Source: JAJDYQ01 sp965214035
Lineage (GTDB): Bacteria > Pseudomonadota > Gammaproteobacteria > JAJDYQ01
DNA: 64,000 bases
Assembly (NCBI GenBank): GCA_965214035.1
Contig: OZ243932.1
Span: 868,001-932,000, forward strand
Direction of reading: 5' to 3'
Made by a program: the position numbers and the translations under genes. How positions within the stretch are numbered: position 1 is the first letter of the stretch; each line of letters begins with the position of its first letter. Of the stretch, positions 43,745-54,440 are shown piece after piece. Under the pieces are notes generated by a model. The model worked only from the letters and a program-made list of their open reading frames with translations, made no database searches and was not told the origin of the DNA.

Positions 43745-43823
43745 TTGTGTTAAAATTATTCGTCTGTTTCTGGTATTAAGAAATATTGATATTTATTTAT
43801 ACCATTGATTTAATGCCGAAATC

Positions 43824-44623
43824 ATGCAAAATAAAGAAGTGAAATCTCCCTTCTTAAATCAGATACGAGAGCGCTTGCAGCGATTGAATTATTCGATCAG
43901 GACCGAAGAAAGTTACTTGAATTGGATTAAGCGCTATATCCTGTTTCACAATAAACGCCATCCCGCCGAGCTGGGCAAGGCGGAAATGGAGGCGTTTTTA
44001 ACGGATTTGGCCGTCAGGGGGAGAGTGTCTGCTTCAACACAGAATCAGGCATTGTCTGCTTTGGTCTTTATGTATAAGAAGGTGCTGGATATGGAGCCAC
44101 CCTGGGTGGATGGTGTGGTGCGGGCCAAACAGAAAAAATATATCCCGGTGGTGCTCTCCCGCGCTGAAATGGTACGGGTTTTGTCCAACCTGAAGGGACG
44201 CTATTGGCTGATTGGTAATCTGCTTTATGGCAGCGTTATGCAGCTGATGGAGGCAGTACGACTACGAGTTGGTGATATTGATTTTGCTTATAAGGCGATT
44301 ACGGTGCGCCGTGGCAAGGGCGATAAAGATCGGGTAGTGATGCTACCTGATAAGTTGATTGAACCACTAAAAAAGTTATTGGTTATGCGCAAAGCAGAGT
44401 TTGAAGAGGATTTGGCCGCCGGGTTAGTGGGGTTTTTATGCCCGATGCTTTGATGCGCAAATATCCAGATGCACAACGTGAGTGGATTTGGCAATATGTT
44501 TTTTCCTCGCCAAAATTATCACAAGACCCAAGAACAGGAATAGTCAGGCGCCATCACATTTATGAGCAATCTATTGGACGAGCGATTAAACAGACAGCAC
44601 GTGATGGACAAATAGCAAAAAGG
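43824..44623 (+). pseudogene. intI: Integron integrase IntI, inactivated
   Basis: A tyrosine recombinase of the integron type. The SAM-like N-terminus is IRERLQRLNYSIRTEESYLN, then STQNQALSALVFMYKKVL and VVLSRAEMVRVLSNLKG. It has three lesions. The catalytic Arg position in the box normally read G-L-R-L-M-E is Gln here (GSVMQLMEAV). A one-base shift near 44425-44436 splits DLAAG from MPDALMRKYPDAQREW, which lies in the IntI-specific insertion. The end after QIAKRRP is removed by an IS256-family element, deleting the HTLRHSFATHLL block and the catalytic Tyr. It transcribes away from the cassettes, as in a real integron. Confidence 0.85.
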
Positions 44624-45928
44624 AGACCGTAACAAAAACTGTGTAAACCGCCTATCATTAACCTTAACTATAGGTAAGGACAGGTATCATGAAAAAGCAA
44701 GAACTGAAAGCCTTCGCACGTGAAGTAGCGAAGAGCATTAAAACCGAGGAAGACCTGAACGAGTTCAGCCAGATGCTGACCAGGGTTACGGTGGAGGCGG
44801 CGCTGAACGCCGAGTTGGATGACCACTTGGGCTACGCCCGCCACGAACAATCGGAGAATGCCAACAACCGTAACGGCTACAGCAGCAAGCGACTGAGCAC
44901 CGATGATGGTGAGTTTGAACTGGAGATGCCGCGTGACCGGGACGGCAGCTTCGAGCCGAAGCTGGTGAAGAAGGGGCAGCGGCGTTTTACCTCCATGGAC
45001 GATAAAATCCTGAGTTTGTATGCCAAGGGCATGACGACCCATGAGGTCGTGGCCACGTTCAAGGAGATGTAGGATGCGGAGATTTCCCCGACACGGATAT
45101 CCCGGGTCACGGATGCGGTCCTTGAACGCGTGACGGACTGGCAGTCCCGGTCGCTGGAAGCCGTGTATCCGATTGTGTACCTGGATTGTATCGTGGTGAA
45201 GATTCGCCAGGACAAGCGGGTTATCAACAAGGCCATCTACCTGGCCCTGGGGGTGGACCTGTCGGGCCACAAGGAGCTACTGGGTCTGTGGCTGGCTGAG
45301 CATGAGGGGGCCAAGTTCTGGCTGGCCATTCTCACGGAGTTGCAGACCCGCGGGGTGAAGGACATTCTGATTGCCTGCGTGGACGGGCTCAAGAGGTTTC
45401 CCGATGCCATCAGCAACGTGTTTCCGGACACGCAGGTGCAGCTCTGTATTGTGCACCGGGTGCGCAATGCCATGAAATAGGTGGTCTGGAAGGACGACAA
45501 AGCCGTGGCGGCGGATTTAAAGCCGATCGACCAGTCGGTCACCGAGGACGAGGCGCTGCTGGCGCTGGAGCGGTTCGCTGAACGCCGGGATGAGAAATAT
45601 CCCCATATCAGTCGTACCTGGCGCCAGCACGGGCAAAACCTGAGCACCCTCTTCCGTTATCCGGATGACATTCGTAAGGCGATTTATACGACCAACGCCA
45701 TTGAATCCCTGAACAGTGTGGTCCGCAAGGCCGTCAATAAGCGCAAGCTGTTTCCGTCTGACGATTCGGCCCGGAAGGTGGTTTACCTGGCGATCATGGA
45801 TGCGTCAAAAAAATGGACGATGCCGATCAGGAACTGGAAGGGAGCGCTGAACCGATTTATCATTGAGTTTGAAGACCGACTGATTGACTATGTCTAACCG
45901 GCGATTTACACAGAAATATTTACAGTCC
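44624..45928 (+). mobile_element. IS256-family element, second type, degraded
   Basis: The ends are imperfect inverted repeats: left GACCGTAAC...CTGTGTAAACCGCC (44625-44652), right in reverse GACTGTAAAT...CTGTGTAAATCGCC. No convincing 8-bp target duplication remains (AGCAAAAA-side versus ACAAGCTA-side), which suggests an old insertion or later rearrangement. It truncates intI on the left. The transposase has two internal stops. Confidence 0.82.
44689..45897 (+). pseudogene. IS256-family transposase with two TAG stops
   Basis: The reading frame is continuous over 402 codons apart from TAG at 45070-45072 (after TFKEM, before DAEISPTRIS) and TAG at 45478-45480 (after VRNAMK, before VVWKDDKAVAADL). 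Relatives have Tyr at both positions, so each is a one-base change from TAT or TAC. The catalytic Asp in YLDCIVVKI, Asp in IACVDGLKRFPDA and Glu in YTTNAIESLNSVVRKA remain. It is divergent from the intact IS256 transposase at 2.5 kb, so this is a different element. Confidence 0.88.
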
Positions 45929-45935
45929 CCACAAG

Positions 45936-47483
45936 CTATTCGTCACGATTAAATATTTCATCGTACTTGTTCTCGATAGCCTGCACTTCTTTGTCCGTCA
46001 GTGCGGAGAATTCTTTGCCGCGAGCATGATTGGATAATCGACCGCCATTTTGGTTCAAAAACCTGATGAGCAGATCAACCAGTTTGTCCGGCATGTCGAT
46101 GTAGTTCTTTATGAAGTCGTTCAAAAGATCGTATTTCGTCAGGTAATCTACTTCTTCCGGCAGAGTTTTATTGACCGTTTCTTCTACACATTCAAAGAAA
46201 AACCCAGCCTGTTTGGTTGCATCAAAATAGCGGTAAAGGTTTATTGTCTCATTCAGAATCTCAACGTTGCCCTTATCAGTGGGGCGCCATTCGACGAGTT
46301 CCAGTCTGGGCTTGGAGTAATGCTCCAACGTGCGTCTGTAACCGTCGATACGTTCCAGAATGACGGCGGATACCGGAAAAACCAGCCCCTTGGGAACGAA
46401 ACCTTTCTCTGCCAGAACATGATGAAATAAATACCGATGTATCCGTCCATTACCGTCTTCAAAGGGATGAATAAAGGCAAAACCGAACGCAATCAGCGTT
46501 GCCGTAAGAACGGGATCGTAGCCGCTATCTGTTAAGAGCTGATTAGTTTCCATCAAACCAGAAAGCAAACTTTCTAAATCTTCATGCCGCGCTGAGATAT
46601 GAACAGGCATAGGCATTCCAGTCGTGCGGTCATGATCGCCAACGAATCCGCCTTCAATGCGAAGGCCGGGCATGATGAAACGACTATCGGCAATAACAAT
46701 GGATTGAAGATACTCAAGTTCATCAACACTCAATTCTCGCTGTCCGGCTTCACCAATAATCTTGCCCCATCGCTCAATACGATTATGCGGCGGCGTTTCA
46801 CCTTCAATCGCATAGGATGCCTTGGAGTCTTTGAGCAACAAAAATGCTGCCGCACGGCTTAACAGGTCGGCGTGTGTTTTCCCGATGTGATCGACTGCCG
46901 CCTGTGAGAGCTTCATGGAAATGAAGTGATCCAGCTTATCGGTGCGGCGTATCAGCGGGCAAAAATCGCGCGTACCAGGCAGATTGTTTCGGACACGGTG
47001 ACGTTTCGAATCACGCGGTGCTGCCGCGTATTGGAGCTTTTCATTGATCAGGGGAACAAAATTTCCCTGAGTGGCATCAACCAGTGCGAGCGTTGTATCA
47101 GTCAGCCATTCATACAAAAACCAGATACGACGGCTATAACTACCCGTTGGCTCTGCCTCGACGATGTTGACGATCTCTTGCGGATCAATGCCATCAAACA
47201 GGACTTTCAGGATGGCCAGATCAATGCCTTCATACTTGAGAGCAAAGGTAAGATGACCTTGCAATGTGTCGTCGGGCTTGTGACGGGGGGTGTATAGCTG
47301 CCAGCGACCATGTTCAAGCTTCCTGTGTTTCGTGCCTATGGCACAAAGACTGTCCGGCGCGGGTACAGCCAATGTATGCCCATCAATGAGCGCGGCATAT
47401 CCAGCATAGGTTGCCCCCGCCTCCAGTGCTGGGAAAGCGTGAAAAGCCTTTATAACTTCTGAATTTTGATTATATTGAGTCAT
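45936..47483 (-). CDS. Fic-domain protein (class II, probable AMP-transferase)
   Basis: A 515-residue protein with the Fic catalytic motif HPFEDGNGR at residues 339-347. Fic proteins usually attach AMP from ATP to hydroxyl side chains of target proteins. An inhibitory motif S223-Y-A-I-E-G228 (SxxxEG) lies upstream of the Fic core, which places it in the self-inhibited class II. An extended N-terminal region of ~180 residues of unknown fold and a C-terminal winged-helix-like tail complete it. It stands alone between the dead IS256 copy and the recombinase, without an antitoxin gene. A role in host or phage interaction is possible but unproven. Confidence 0.9.
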   Translation of the reverse strand: MTQYNQNSEVIKAFHAFPALEAGATYAGYAALIDGHTLAVPAPDSLCAIGTKHRKLEHGRWQLYTPRHKPDDTLQGHLTFALKYEGIDLAILKVLFDGIDPQEIVNIVEAEPTGSYSRRIWFLYEWLTDTTLALVDATQGNFVPLINEKLQYAAAPRDSKRHRVRNNLPGTRDFCPLIRRTDKLDHFISMKLSQAAVDHIGKTHADLLSRAAAFLLLKDSKASYAIEGETPPHNRIERWGKIIGEAGQRELSVDELEYLQSIVIADSRFIMPGLRIEGGFVGDHDRTTGMPMPVHISARHEDLESLLSGLMETNQLLTDSGYDPVLTATLIAFGFAFIHPFEDGNGRIHRYLFHHVLAEKGFVPKGLVFPVSAVILERIDGYRRTLEHYSKPRLELVEWRPTDKGNVEILNETINLYRYFDATKQAGFFFECVEETVNKTLPEEVDYLTKYDLLNDFIKNYIDMPDKLVDLLIRFLNQNGGRLSNHARGKEFSALTDKEVQAIENKYDEIFNRDE

Positions 47484-47526
47484 TACCGTGAATATTGGTT
47501 AAACGTGATCGTTTTGCATCATTGCA

Positions 47527-47562
47527 TGAAAAACGATTATTGTCTATGAAAAATGATTATCG
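47527..47562. promoter_or_regulatory. Direct repeats upstream of fic, possible operator
   Basis: TGAAAAACGATTAT and TGAAAAATGATTAT occur 20 bp apart (starting at about 47527 and 47547), two helical turns, about 45-75 bp upstream of the fic start. The spacing suits a dimeric regulator. Alternatively it is chance AT-rich repetition. Confidence 0.3.
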
Positions 47563-47588
47563 AAAGGATTTTTTGTGAAAAGCAATAA

Positions 47589-48935
<1,347 letters not shown>

Positions 48936-49179
48936 TCAGGAAAGTGGCATTCTAACAGTACATTATCAAATAAACAACCTATAATTCGGACAATATTCAC
49001 TCGGCATCGCAATGTCATCTGCTTCAAGATCAGAAGTGGCAGAGATACATGTTACCAGCCCGCTGACAGGTCGATCAATATATCTGACCGCTTCCAGTAG
49101 GGAACCGCTGCATAAAAAACGGATTGATGCGCAACTTTACTTTGACGCCGCCCGGATTCGTCGCTATGATGCGGCACCC

Positions 49180-49686
49180 ATGTCGGTAGCCCTGCCAGAA
49201 TCCATTGATATACGCAGACTTGCCGACTCTGTGCGCAGGATACAGGGTGAGCTTGATGGCGCTTTGTGTAAGCGACTGCTTGATTCAATCGATAGTTATC
49301 AGGGCAGTATCAGTGCTGACTTGAGATTCAGTCGGGATGAGCAGGGCAGGGTACTGATTACGGGAGTTATTGGTGCTGAAGTAGTCATGACATGCCAGCG
49401 TTGTCTGGAGCAGGTAGTCGTCCGGCTTGACAGTGAAGTTTCGCTTTGTGTGGTAACTGATGAAGCGCAGGCGGTTCAACTGCCCCGTCCGTTTGACCCT
49501 GTGGTGGTTGATGATGAGCAGATCAATATCATTGACCTGATTGAAGATGAGTTACTGCTGGTGTTACCGGTTGCTGCTATACATGATAATTGTGAGCCGC
49601 CGGCTATGCAGAAAAATGCTGTTTCTGAGGCAGCAGTTCATCAACGGGAAAGCCCGTTTGCTGTGTTGAAAAAGCTGAAAGTATGA
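49180..49686 (+). CDS. yceD: YceD family protein (DUF177), 23S rRNA accumulation-related
   Basis: A DUF177 protein needed for normal 23S rRNA levels in some bacteria. Landmarks are the single zinc-finger-like CQRCLEQVVVRL (the usual CxRC), NIIDLIEDELLLVLPVAAIH and the terminal SPFAVLKKLKV. The frame opens at 49012 (224 residues), but ATG 49180 (MSVALPESIDIRRLADSVRR) gives about 168 residues, the normal length; neither start has a clear ribosome site. It precedes rpmF by 41 bp, as in nearly all gammaproteobacteria, and forms the first gene of the rpmF-plsX-fab operon. Confidence 0.88.
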   Translation: MSVALPESIDIRRLADSVRRIQGELDGALCKRLLDSIDSYQGSISADLRFSRDEQGRVLITGVIGAEVVMTCQRCLEQVVVRLDSEVSLCVVTDEAQAVQLPRPFDPVVVDDEQINIIDLIEDELLLVLPVAAIHDNCEPPAMQKNAVSEAAVHQRESPFAVLKKLKV

Positions 49687-49727
49687 ATCAGGCCGACCGA
49701 TGGTCTTAATTTAACTGGAGATAGAAA

Positions 49728-49925
49728 ATGGCTGTACAACAGAATCGTAAAACCCGTTCCAGACGCGGTATGCGTCGCGCGCATGACAGTCTGCGTAATG
49801 CTGCGCTGTCGGTTGATCAGGGGAGTGGCGAGACCCATTTGCGGCACCATATCAGCGCAGGAGGTTATTACCGCGGAGAACAGGTTATCAAACCGCAGGT
49901 AATTGACGAAGAAGACGACGAATAG
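49728..49925 (+). CDS. rpmF: 50S ribosomal protein L32
   Basis: A 65-residue basic protein starting MAVQQNRKTRSRRGMRRAHD, the L32 signature, with HLRHHISAGGYYRGEQVI in the second half. It is preceded by a TGGAG ribosome site. It lacks the paired Cys zinc motif found in some L32 forms. A hairpin follows and may reduce readthrough into plsX. Confidence 0.96.
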   Translation: MAVQQNRKTRSRRGMRRAHDSLRNAALSVDQGSGETHLRHHISAGGYYRGEQVIKPQVIDEEDDE

Positions 49926-49952
49926 TCATATTTGTCAAATCAATCATTAATT

Positions 49953-49991
49953 GCCCGAGTCCGGGCTGAAACGGCTCGGGCAATTTTATTT
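49953..49991 (+). terminator. Hairpin after rpmF, probable attenuating terminator
   Basis: Stem GCCCGAG (49953-49959) / CTCGGGC (49975-49981), with an additional weaker inner pairing, is followed by AATTTTATTTTT. It lies 15 bp before plsX, so some transcription probably passes through it. Confidence 0.65.
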
Positions 49992-50005
49992 TTCAGAGTA
50001 GATGT

Positions 50006-51028
50006 ATGTCTGATCGGATAACAATAGCGCTGGATGCCATGGGGGGCGATACGGGTCCGGATGTGGTTTTACCGGCTGCATTGAAGGCGCTGGACAGATG
50101 TCCGCGTCTTCATGTCATCCTTGTTGGCCCGGAAGAGATGCTGACGGCGACCCTGAAAAAACATGCCATGGGGCTGAACGGTAGAATGACGATGCACCCC
50201 GCGAGCGAGATCGTGACAATGGAGGAATCTCCGGTACTGGCACTTCGCAGGAAGAAAGATTCATCCATGCGGGTTTCAATTGATCTGGTTAACGAGGGGC
50301 AGGCCGACGCCTGTGTGAGTGCGGGTAACACTGGCGCACTAATGGCTATTTCGCGTTTTGTCCTGAAAATGCTGCCAGGCATTGACCGTCCGGCGATTAT
50401 TTCCCATCTGCCTTCGGCGAACGGACATACCTATATGCTTGATCTTGGTGCCAATGTTGATTCCAGTGCCGGGCACTTACGGGACTTTGCCATCATGGGT
50501 TCAGAACTGGCCCGTGCCATCGGGAATATTGAGGCACCCTCGGTAGCTTTGCTGAATGTTGGTGAAGAAGACATAAAGGGCAATGAACAGGTCAGGGAAG
50601 CGGCGCAACTGTTGGCTGAAACGGATCTTAATTATGTTGGCTTTGCGGAGGGTGACGATATTTTTCTGGGTGATTTTGATGTTATCGTCTGTGATGGTTT
50701 TGTCGGTAATATTGCCCTTAAAAGCAGTGAGGGAGTTGTCAAGCTGGTCACTGCGACACTTAAGGAGGCATTCGGGCAGAGTATATTCACCCGCACTGCT
50801 GCCTTTTTTGCATTGCCGATACTGACATCATTTAAGAAAACTTTTGACCCGGGGCGCTATAATGGCGCATCCTTGCTTGGGCTTAAGGGTATTGTGATCA
50901 AAAGCCATGGTGGGGCCGATGCTCCTGCCTTTGCCAATGCCATAGACATTGCCATTCGAGAGGTCGAAAAGCAGGTGCCTCAGGCGATCAGCTCCAGACT
51001 GGAAAGAGTACTGTCAAAAGCCCGGTAG
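50006..51028 (+). CDS. plsX: Phosphate acyltransferase PlsX
   Basis: Makes acyl-phosphate from acyl-ACP, feeding phospholipid synthesis and linking it to fatty acid synthesis. It is 340 residues long, with ITIALDAMGGDTGPDVVLPA at the start, VSAGNTGALMAISRFVLKML, GDFDVIVCDGFVGNIALKSSEG and the C-terminal KGIVIKSHGGADAPAFANAI. It begins just after the rpmF hairpin and is followed by fabH. Confidence 0.97.
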   Translation: MSDRITIALDAMGGDTGPDVVLPAALKALDRCPRLHVILVGPEEMLTATLKKHAMGLNGRMTMHPASEIVTMEESPVLALRRKKDSSMRVSIDLVNEGQADACVSAGNTGALMAISRFVLKMLPGIDRPAIISHLPSANGHTYMLDLGANVDSSAGHLRDFAIMGSELARAIGNIEAPSVALLNVGEEDIKGNEQVREAAQLLAETDLNYVGFAEGDDIFLGDFDVIVCDGFVGNIALKSSEGVVKLVTATLKEAFGQSIFTRTAAFFALPILTSFKKTFDPGRYNGASLLGLKGIVIKSHGGADAPAFANAIDIAIREVEKQVPQAISSRLERVLSKAR

Positions 51029-51073
51029 TTCTTACTCGGATTTGGCGGCGGTTACTGGATAATGGGGGAAAGC

Positions 51074-52039
51074 GTGACTCACGCACTTATAGCGGGTACC
51101 GGAAGTTATCTGCCTGAAAAAGTACTGACAAATGCTGATCTCGAAAAGATGATAAAAACATCTGATCAGTGGATTCAGGAAAGAACAGGCATTCGTGAGC
51201 GTCATATTGCTGGTGATAAAGAAACAACCAGCGATATGGCTGTTATTGCAGCCCGATCAGCCATGCAGGCCGCCGGGGTTGATTTCGGTGACATTGATTT
51301 AATTGTGCTGGCCACTTCAACGCCGGACAAGATTTTTCCAAGTACGGCATGCCTTGTTCAATCCCGCCTGAACATTCATGGTTGCGCGGCATTTGATATT
51401 CAGGCGGCCTGTTCGGGTTTCATCTATGCGCTTGGTACTGCAGACAACTTCATCCGCTCAGGAGCCGCAAGATGTGCCCTGGTCATTGGCGCTGAAATCA
51501 TGTCAAGGATTCTTGACTGGACAGACAGAAGTACCTGCGTCCTGTTTGGAGATGGTGCCGGCGCAGTCATATTGAAGGCATCAGACGAACCAGGTATCTA
51601 CTCTACGCACATGCACGCAGATGGAGCCTACGAAGAACTGCTTCATGTACCTTCCGGTGTTGCACGCGACAGTGAAATGTTTGCCGGTGACTCTTTTATC
51701 AGGATGCAGGGTAATGAGGTTTTCAAAATGGCGGTGCGAACATTAGGGCGTATCGTTGATGAAACGCTTGAACATAATAATATGACCAAATCAGATATTG
51801 ACTGGCTGGTACCGCATCAAGCCAATACCCGGATCATATCGGCAACCGCAAGAAAACTCGAAATGAGCATGGATAATGTTGTCCTCACCGTTGGCGAGCA
51901 TGGCAACACCTCTGCGGCCTCAATTCCACTCGCATTCGATGCCGCTGTCAGAGACGGCCGGATAAAGGCAGGTCAGCTCGTTTTAATGGAGGCATTTGGC
52001 GGAGGCTTCACCTGGGGGTCCGCTCTACTAAAGATGTAG
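51074..52039 (+). CDS. fabH: 3-oxoacyl-ACP synthase III FabH
   Basis: Starts fatty acid chains by condensing acetyl-CoA with malonyl-ACP. The catalytic triad is visible: Cys in FDIQAACSGFIYALG, His in DWLVPHQANTRIISA and Asn in GEHGNTSAASIPLAFD. The frame opens at ATG 51062, but the GTG at 51074, behind GGGGGA, gives MTHALIAGTGSYLPEK, matching the family N-terminus. About 321 residues. Confidence 0.96.
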   Translation: MTHALIAGTGSYLPEKVLTNADLEKMIKTSDQWIQERTGIRERHIAGDKETTSDMAVIAARSAMQAAGVDFGDIDLIVLATSTPDKIFPSTACLVQSRLNIHGCAAFDIQAACSGFIYALGTADNFIRSGAARCALVIGAEIMSRILDWTDRSTCVLFGDGAGAVILKASDEPGIYSTHMHADGAYEELLHVPSGVARDSEMFAGDSFIRMQGNEVFKMAVRTLGRIVDETLEHNNMTKSDIDWLVPHQANTRIISATARKLEMSMDNVVLTVGEHGNTSAASIPLAFDAAVRDGRIKAGQLVLMEAFGGGFTWGSALLKM

Positions 52040-52085
52040 AAACTTAAGAAAGTTCACTAACTAATTGATATTTAATAATTAAATT

Positions 52086-53021
52086 ATGAGTACAGCATTT
52101 ATTTTTCCGGGTCAGGGGTCCCAGTCAGTGGGCATGATGAAAGCCTTTTATGACTCCGGTCAGACCGTGAAAGATACATTCGACGAGGCTTCTGAGACCC
52201 TTGGATTTGACCTCTGGTCATTAATTGCCAATGGGCCGGAGTCCGATCTTAACCGGACCGACAACACGCAGCCTGCGATGCTGGTCAGTGGAGTTGCGTG
52301 CTGGCGTGTCTGGAATGAGGCCGGCGGTATAACTGCTGAACTCATGGCAGGTCACAGTCTGGGCGAATATACAGCCCTGTGCTGTGCCGGTGTGCTGGAG
52401 TTTGCAGAAGCGATTGATCTGGTTGCAAAGCGCGGTCGGCTGATGCAGTCGGCAGTACCGGAAGGTACGGGAGCCATGGCAGCCATACTGGGGCTGGATG
52501 ATGCTGCTGTCCGTCAGGTTTGTGCCAATGCCGCGGAAGGTCAGGTTTTGCAGGCCGTTAACTACAATGCTCCGGGGCAGATAGTCATTGCCGGGCATAC
52601 CGAAGCGATTGACCGTGCCACGGTCCAGGCCACAGAGGCCGGTGCGAAACGGGCCCTGAAACTGACCGTCAGTGTTCCATCCCATTGCGATTTAATGAAA
52701 TCTGCCGCTGAAAGCCTTGCAGGGCATATGCAAAATGTGCATTTTTCCACGCCATCGGTGCCGATTCTGTACAATGTTTCGGCTGCCACCTGCGCTACAG
52801 GCAGCCAGATAAGACAGGCACTGATTGAGCAGCTATACAGCCCGGTATTATGGGTTGACACCATAAAGGCCATGGCAGATAACGGTGTTACCCGTATCAT
52901 TGAGATGGGTCCCGGTCGGGTATTGACCGGCCTCAGTAAACGCATCGACAAATCACTTGACAGTCTGGCGGTATATGACCCGCCAAGTCTGGAAAAGGCA
53001 CTTGCAAAAGTTGCATCCTGA
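52086..53021 (+). CDS. fabD: Malonyl-CoA:ACP transacylase FabD
   Basis: Loads malonyl groups onto ACP. It is 311 residues long, starting STAFIFPGQGSQSVGMMKAF. The active-site Ser is in AGHSLGEYTALCCAG, the Arg in AKRGRLMQSAVPEGTGAM, and the His in VPSHCDLM. It is followed by fabG after 25 bp. Confidence 0.97.
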   Translation: MSTAFIFPGQGSQSVGMMKAFYDSGQTVKDTFDEASETLGFDLWSLIANGPESDLNRTDNTQPAMLVSGVACWRVWNEAGGITAELMAGHSLGEYTALCCAGVLEFAEAIDLVAKRGRLMQSAVPEGTGAMAAILGLDDAAVRQVCANAAEGQVLQAVNYNAPGQIVIAGHTEAIDRATVQATEAGAKRALKLTVSVPSHCDLMKSAAESLAGHMQNVHFSTPSVPILYNVSAATCATGSQIRQALIEQLYSPVLWVDTIKAMADNGVTRIIEMGPGRVLTGLSKRIDKSLDSLAVYDPPSLEKALAKVAS

Positions 53022-53046
53022 GCATTATTCAGAGGTTAAAGACATT

Positions 53047-53790
53047 ATGAATCTTGATGGAGACATTGCGCTCGTTACCGGCGCTACCAGAGGCATAGGT
53101 CAGGCCATTACGCTGGCGCTGGGTCATGCCGGCGCGATGGTGATTGGAACGGCAACATCTGAAAATGGGGCTGCTGGTATCACGACCAGTTTCAAGGACG
53201 CCGGTATTAAAGGAGCAGGCCGAATACTTGATGTCAATGATGCCGGGGCAGTGGATGCTTTAATCACAGAAACAGGTGAAAAATATGGAACCGTATCGAT
53301 TCTGGTCAACAACGCCGGTATAACATGCGACAGCCTGTTGATTCGCATGAAAGACACGCAATGGGACAGTGTGATAGCGACCAACCTCACATCGGTATAT
53401 CGGCTCTCAAAGGCAGCGCTTTACGGTATGATAAAGATCAGGAGGGGGCGTATCATCAGCATTGCCTCTGTTGTTGGTACGGTAGGTAATGCTGGTCAGG
53501 CCAACTATGCTGCGACCAAAGCAGGGATCATTGGTTTTAGCAAATCACTTGCCCGCGAAGCAGGTTCTCGCGGTATTACCATCAATACAGTTGCTCCGGG
53601 CTTCATTGATACAGACATGACGCGCCAGCTCAGTGACGAACAACGGCAGTCACTGATCAATCAGGTGCCGCTGCGAAGGCTTGGTTCTGCCGAGGATGTT
53701 GCCAATGCTGTACTTTTTCTGGCCAGTCCCGAAGCAGGCTATATCACTGGTGAGACGCTGCACGTTAATGGTGGCATGCACATGAGTTAG
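53047..53790 (+). CDS. fabG: 3-oxoacyl-ACP reductase FabG
   Basis: An NADPH-dependent short-chain dehydrogenase of the elongation cycle. The TGATRGIGQAI cofactor loop and NNAGIT motif are present, with the catalytic Ser in IISIASVVGTVGNAGQ and YAATKAG supplying Tyr and Lys. The C-terminus has GFIDTDMTRQL and GYITGETLHVNGGMHMS. The frame opens at 52957, overlapping fabD, but ATG 53047 after AGAGG gives the standard 247-residue protein. The 272 bp to acpP have no supported gene. Confidence 0.96.
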   Translation: MNLDGDIALVTGATRGIGQAITLALGHAGAMVIGTATSENGAAGITTSFKDAGIKGAGRILDVNDAGAVDALITETGEKYGTVSILVNNAGITCDSLLIRMKDTQWDSVIATNLTSVYRLSKAALYGMIKIRRGRIISIASVVGTVGNAGQANYAATKAGIIGFSKSLAREAGSRGITINTVAPGFIDTDMTRQLSDEQRQSLINQVPLRRLGSAEDVANAVLFLASPEAGYITGETLHVNGGMHMS

Positions 53791-54062
53791 CTATAATCGG
53801 CCCGCTAAATGGTTTAAGCGTTCAAAGAAATCCTGACCGAATCAAAACTCAGTGCGATATAATCAGGATAATAACCCATATTGATGGTGAACAGACTATT
53901 GAACTGGAAGGGGAAAAACAGCATGATAGTTTTCCGTGCTCTGACGGGACCGGGGCGAACCTGCCCAGGGCTTCCTGAAGAAAATAATAATGACTATGGC
54001 AGGGCGGCGCCATTTTCATTAAGATACCCGCCGCACAAATACTTCTTAGGAGAGACCGTAAA

Positions 54063-54299
54063 ATGAGCAGCGTTGAAGAGCGTGTTGCCAAGATTGTTGT
54101 TGAACAACTCGGCGTTGATAAAGATCAAGTGAAGCCTGAGGCTTCGTTTGTTGATGATTTAGGTGCAGACTCACTGGATACAGTTGAGTTGGTTATGGCC
54201 CTTGAAGAAGAATTCGAATGCGAAATCCCTGATGAAGAGGCCGAGAATATAACGACTGTGCAACAGGCGATTGACTACATTAATGCAAATGCCGGTTAA
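54063..54299 (+). CDS. acpP: Acyl carrier protein
   Basis: A 78-residue acidic carrier. The phosphopantetheine attachment Ser lies in DDLGADSLDTVELVMALEE. The start ATG is preceded by GGAGAGAC. It is the central carrier for the flanking fab enzymes and probably for aas and lipB. It probably has its own promoter in the 272-bp gap upstream, as acpP is usually highly expressed. Confidence 0.98.
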   Translation: MSSVEERVAKIVVEQLGVDKDQVKPEASFVDDLGADSLDTVELVMALEEEFECEIPDEEAENITTVQQAIDYINANAG

Positions 54300-54440
54300 C
54301 AGATACAATCTGTGCCGCATCTGGTAGCTCTATCTGAACAGTAGGGTGGTGGTTACAGCCGATGTTGTTGCCGCCGTATTTAGGGAGGCCCTGATTGCTT
54401 TAAGTCTCCCCCAAGCCATTGATTTCTGGAGAAAACTGTC

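Noticed and set aside
49012..49179. N-terminal extension of yceD as a separate domain
   Set aside because: No recognisable fold and no ribosome site. The family start at 49180 fits known lengths, so the extension is probably noncoding.
53881..54066. 61-aa frame upstream of acpP
   Set aside because: It overlaps the acpP start, has no family resemblance and lies where the acpP promoter and leader are expected.
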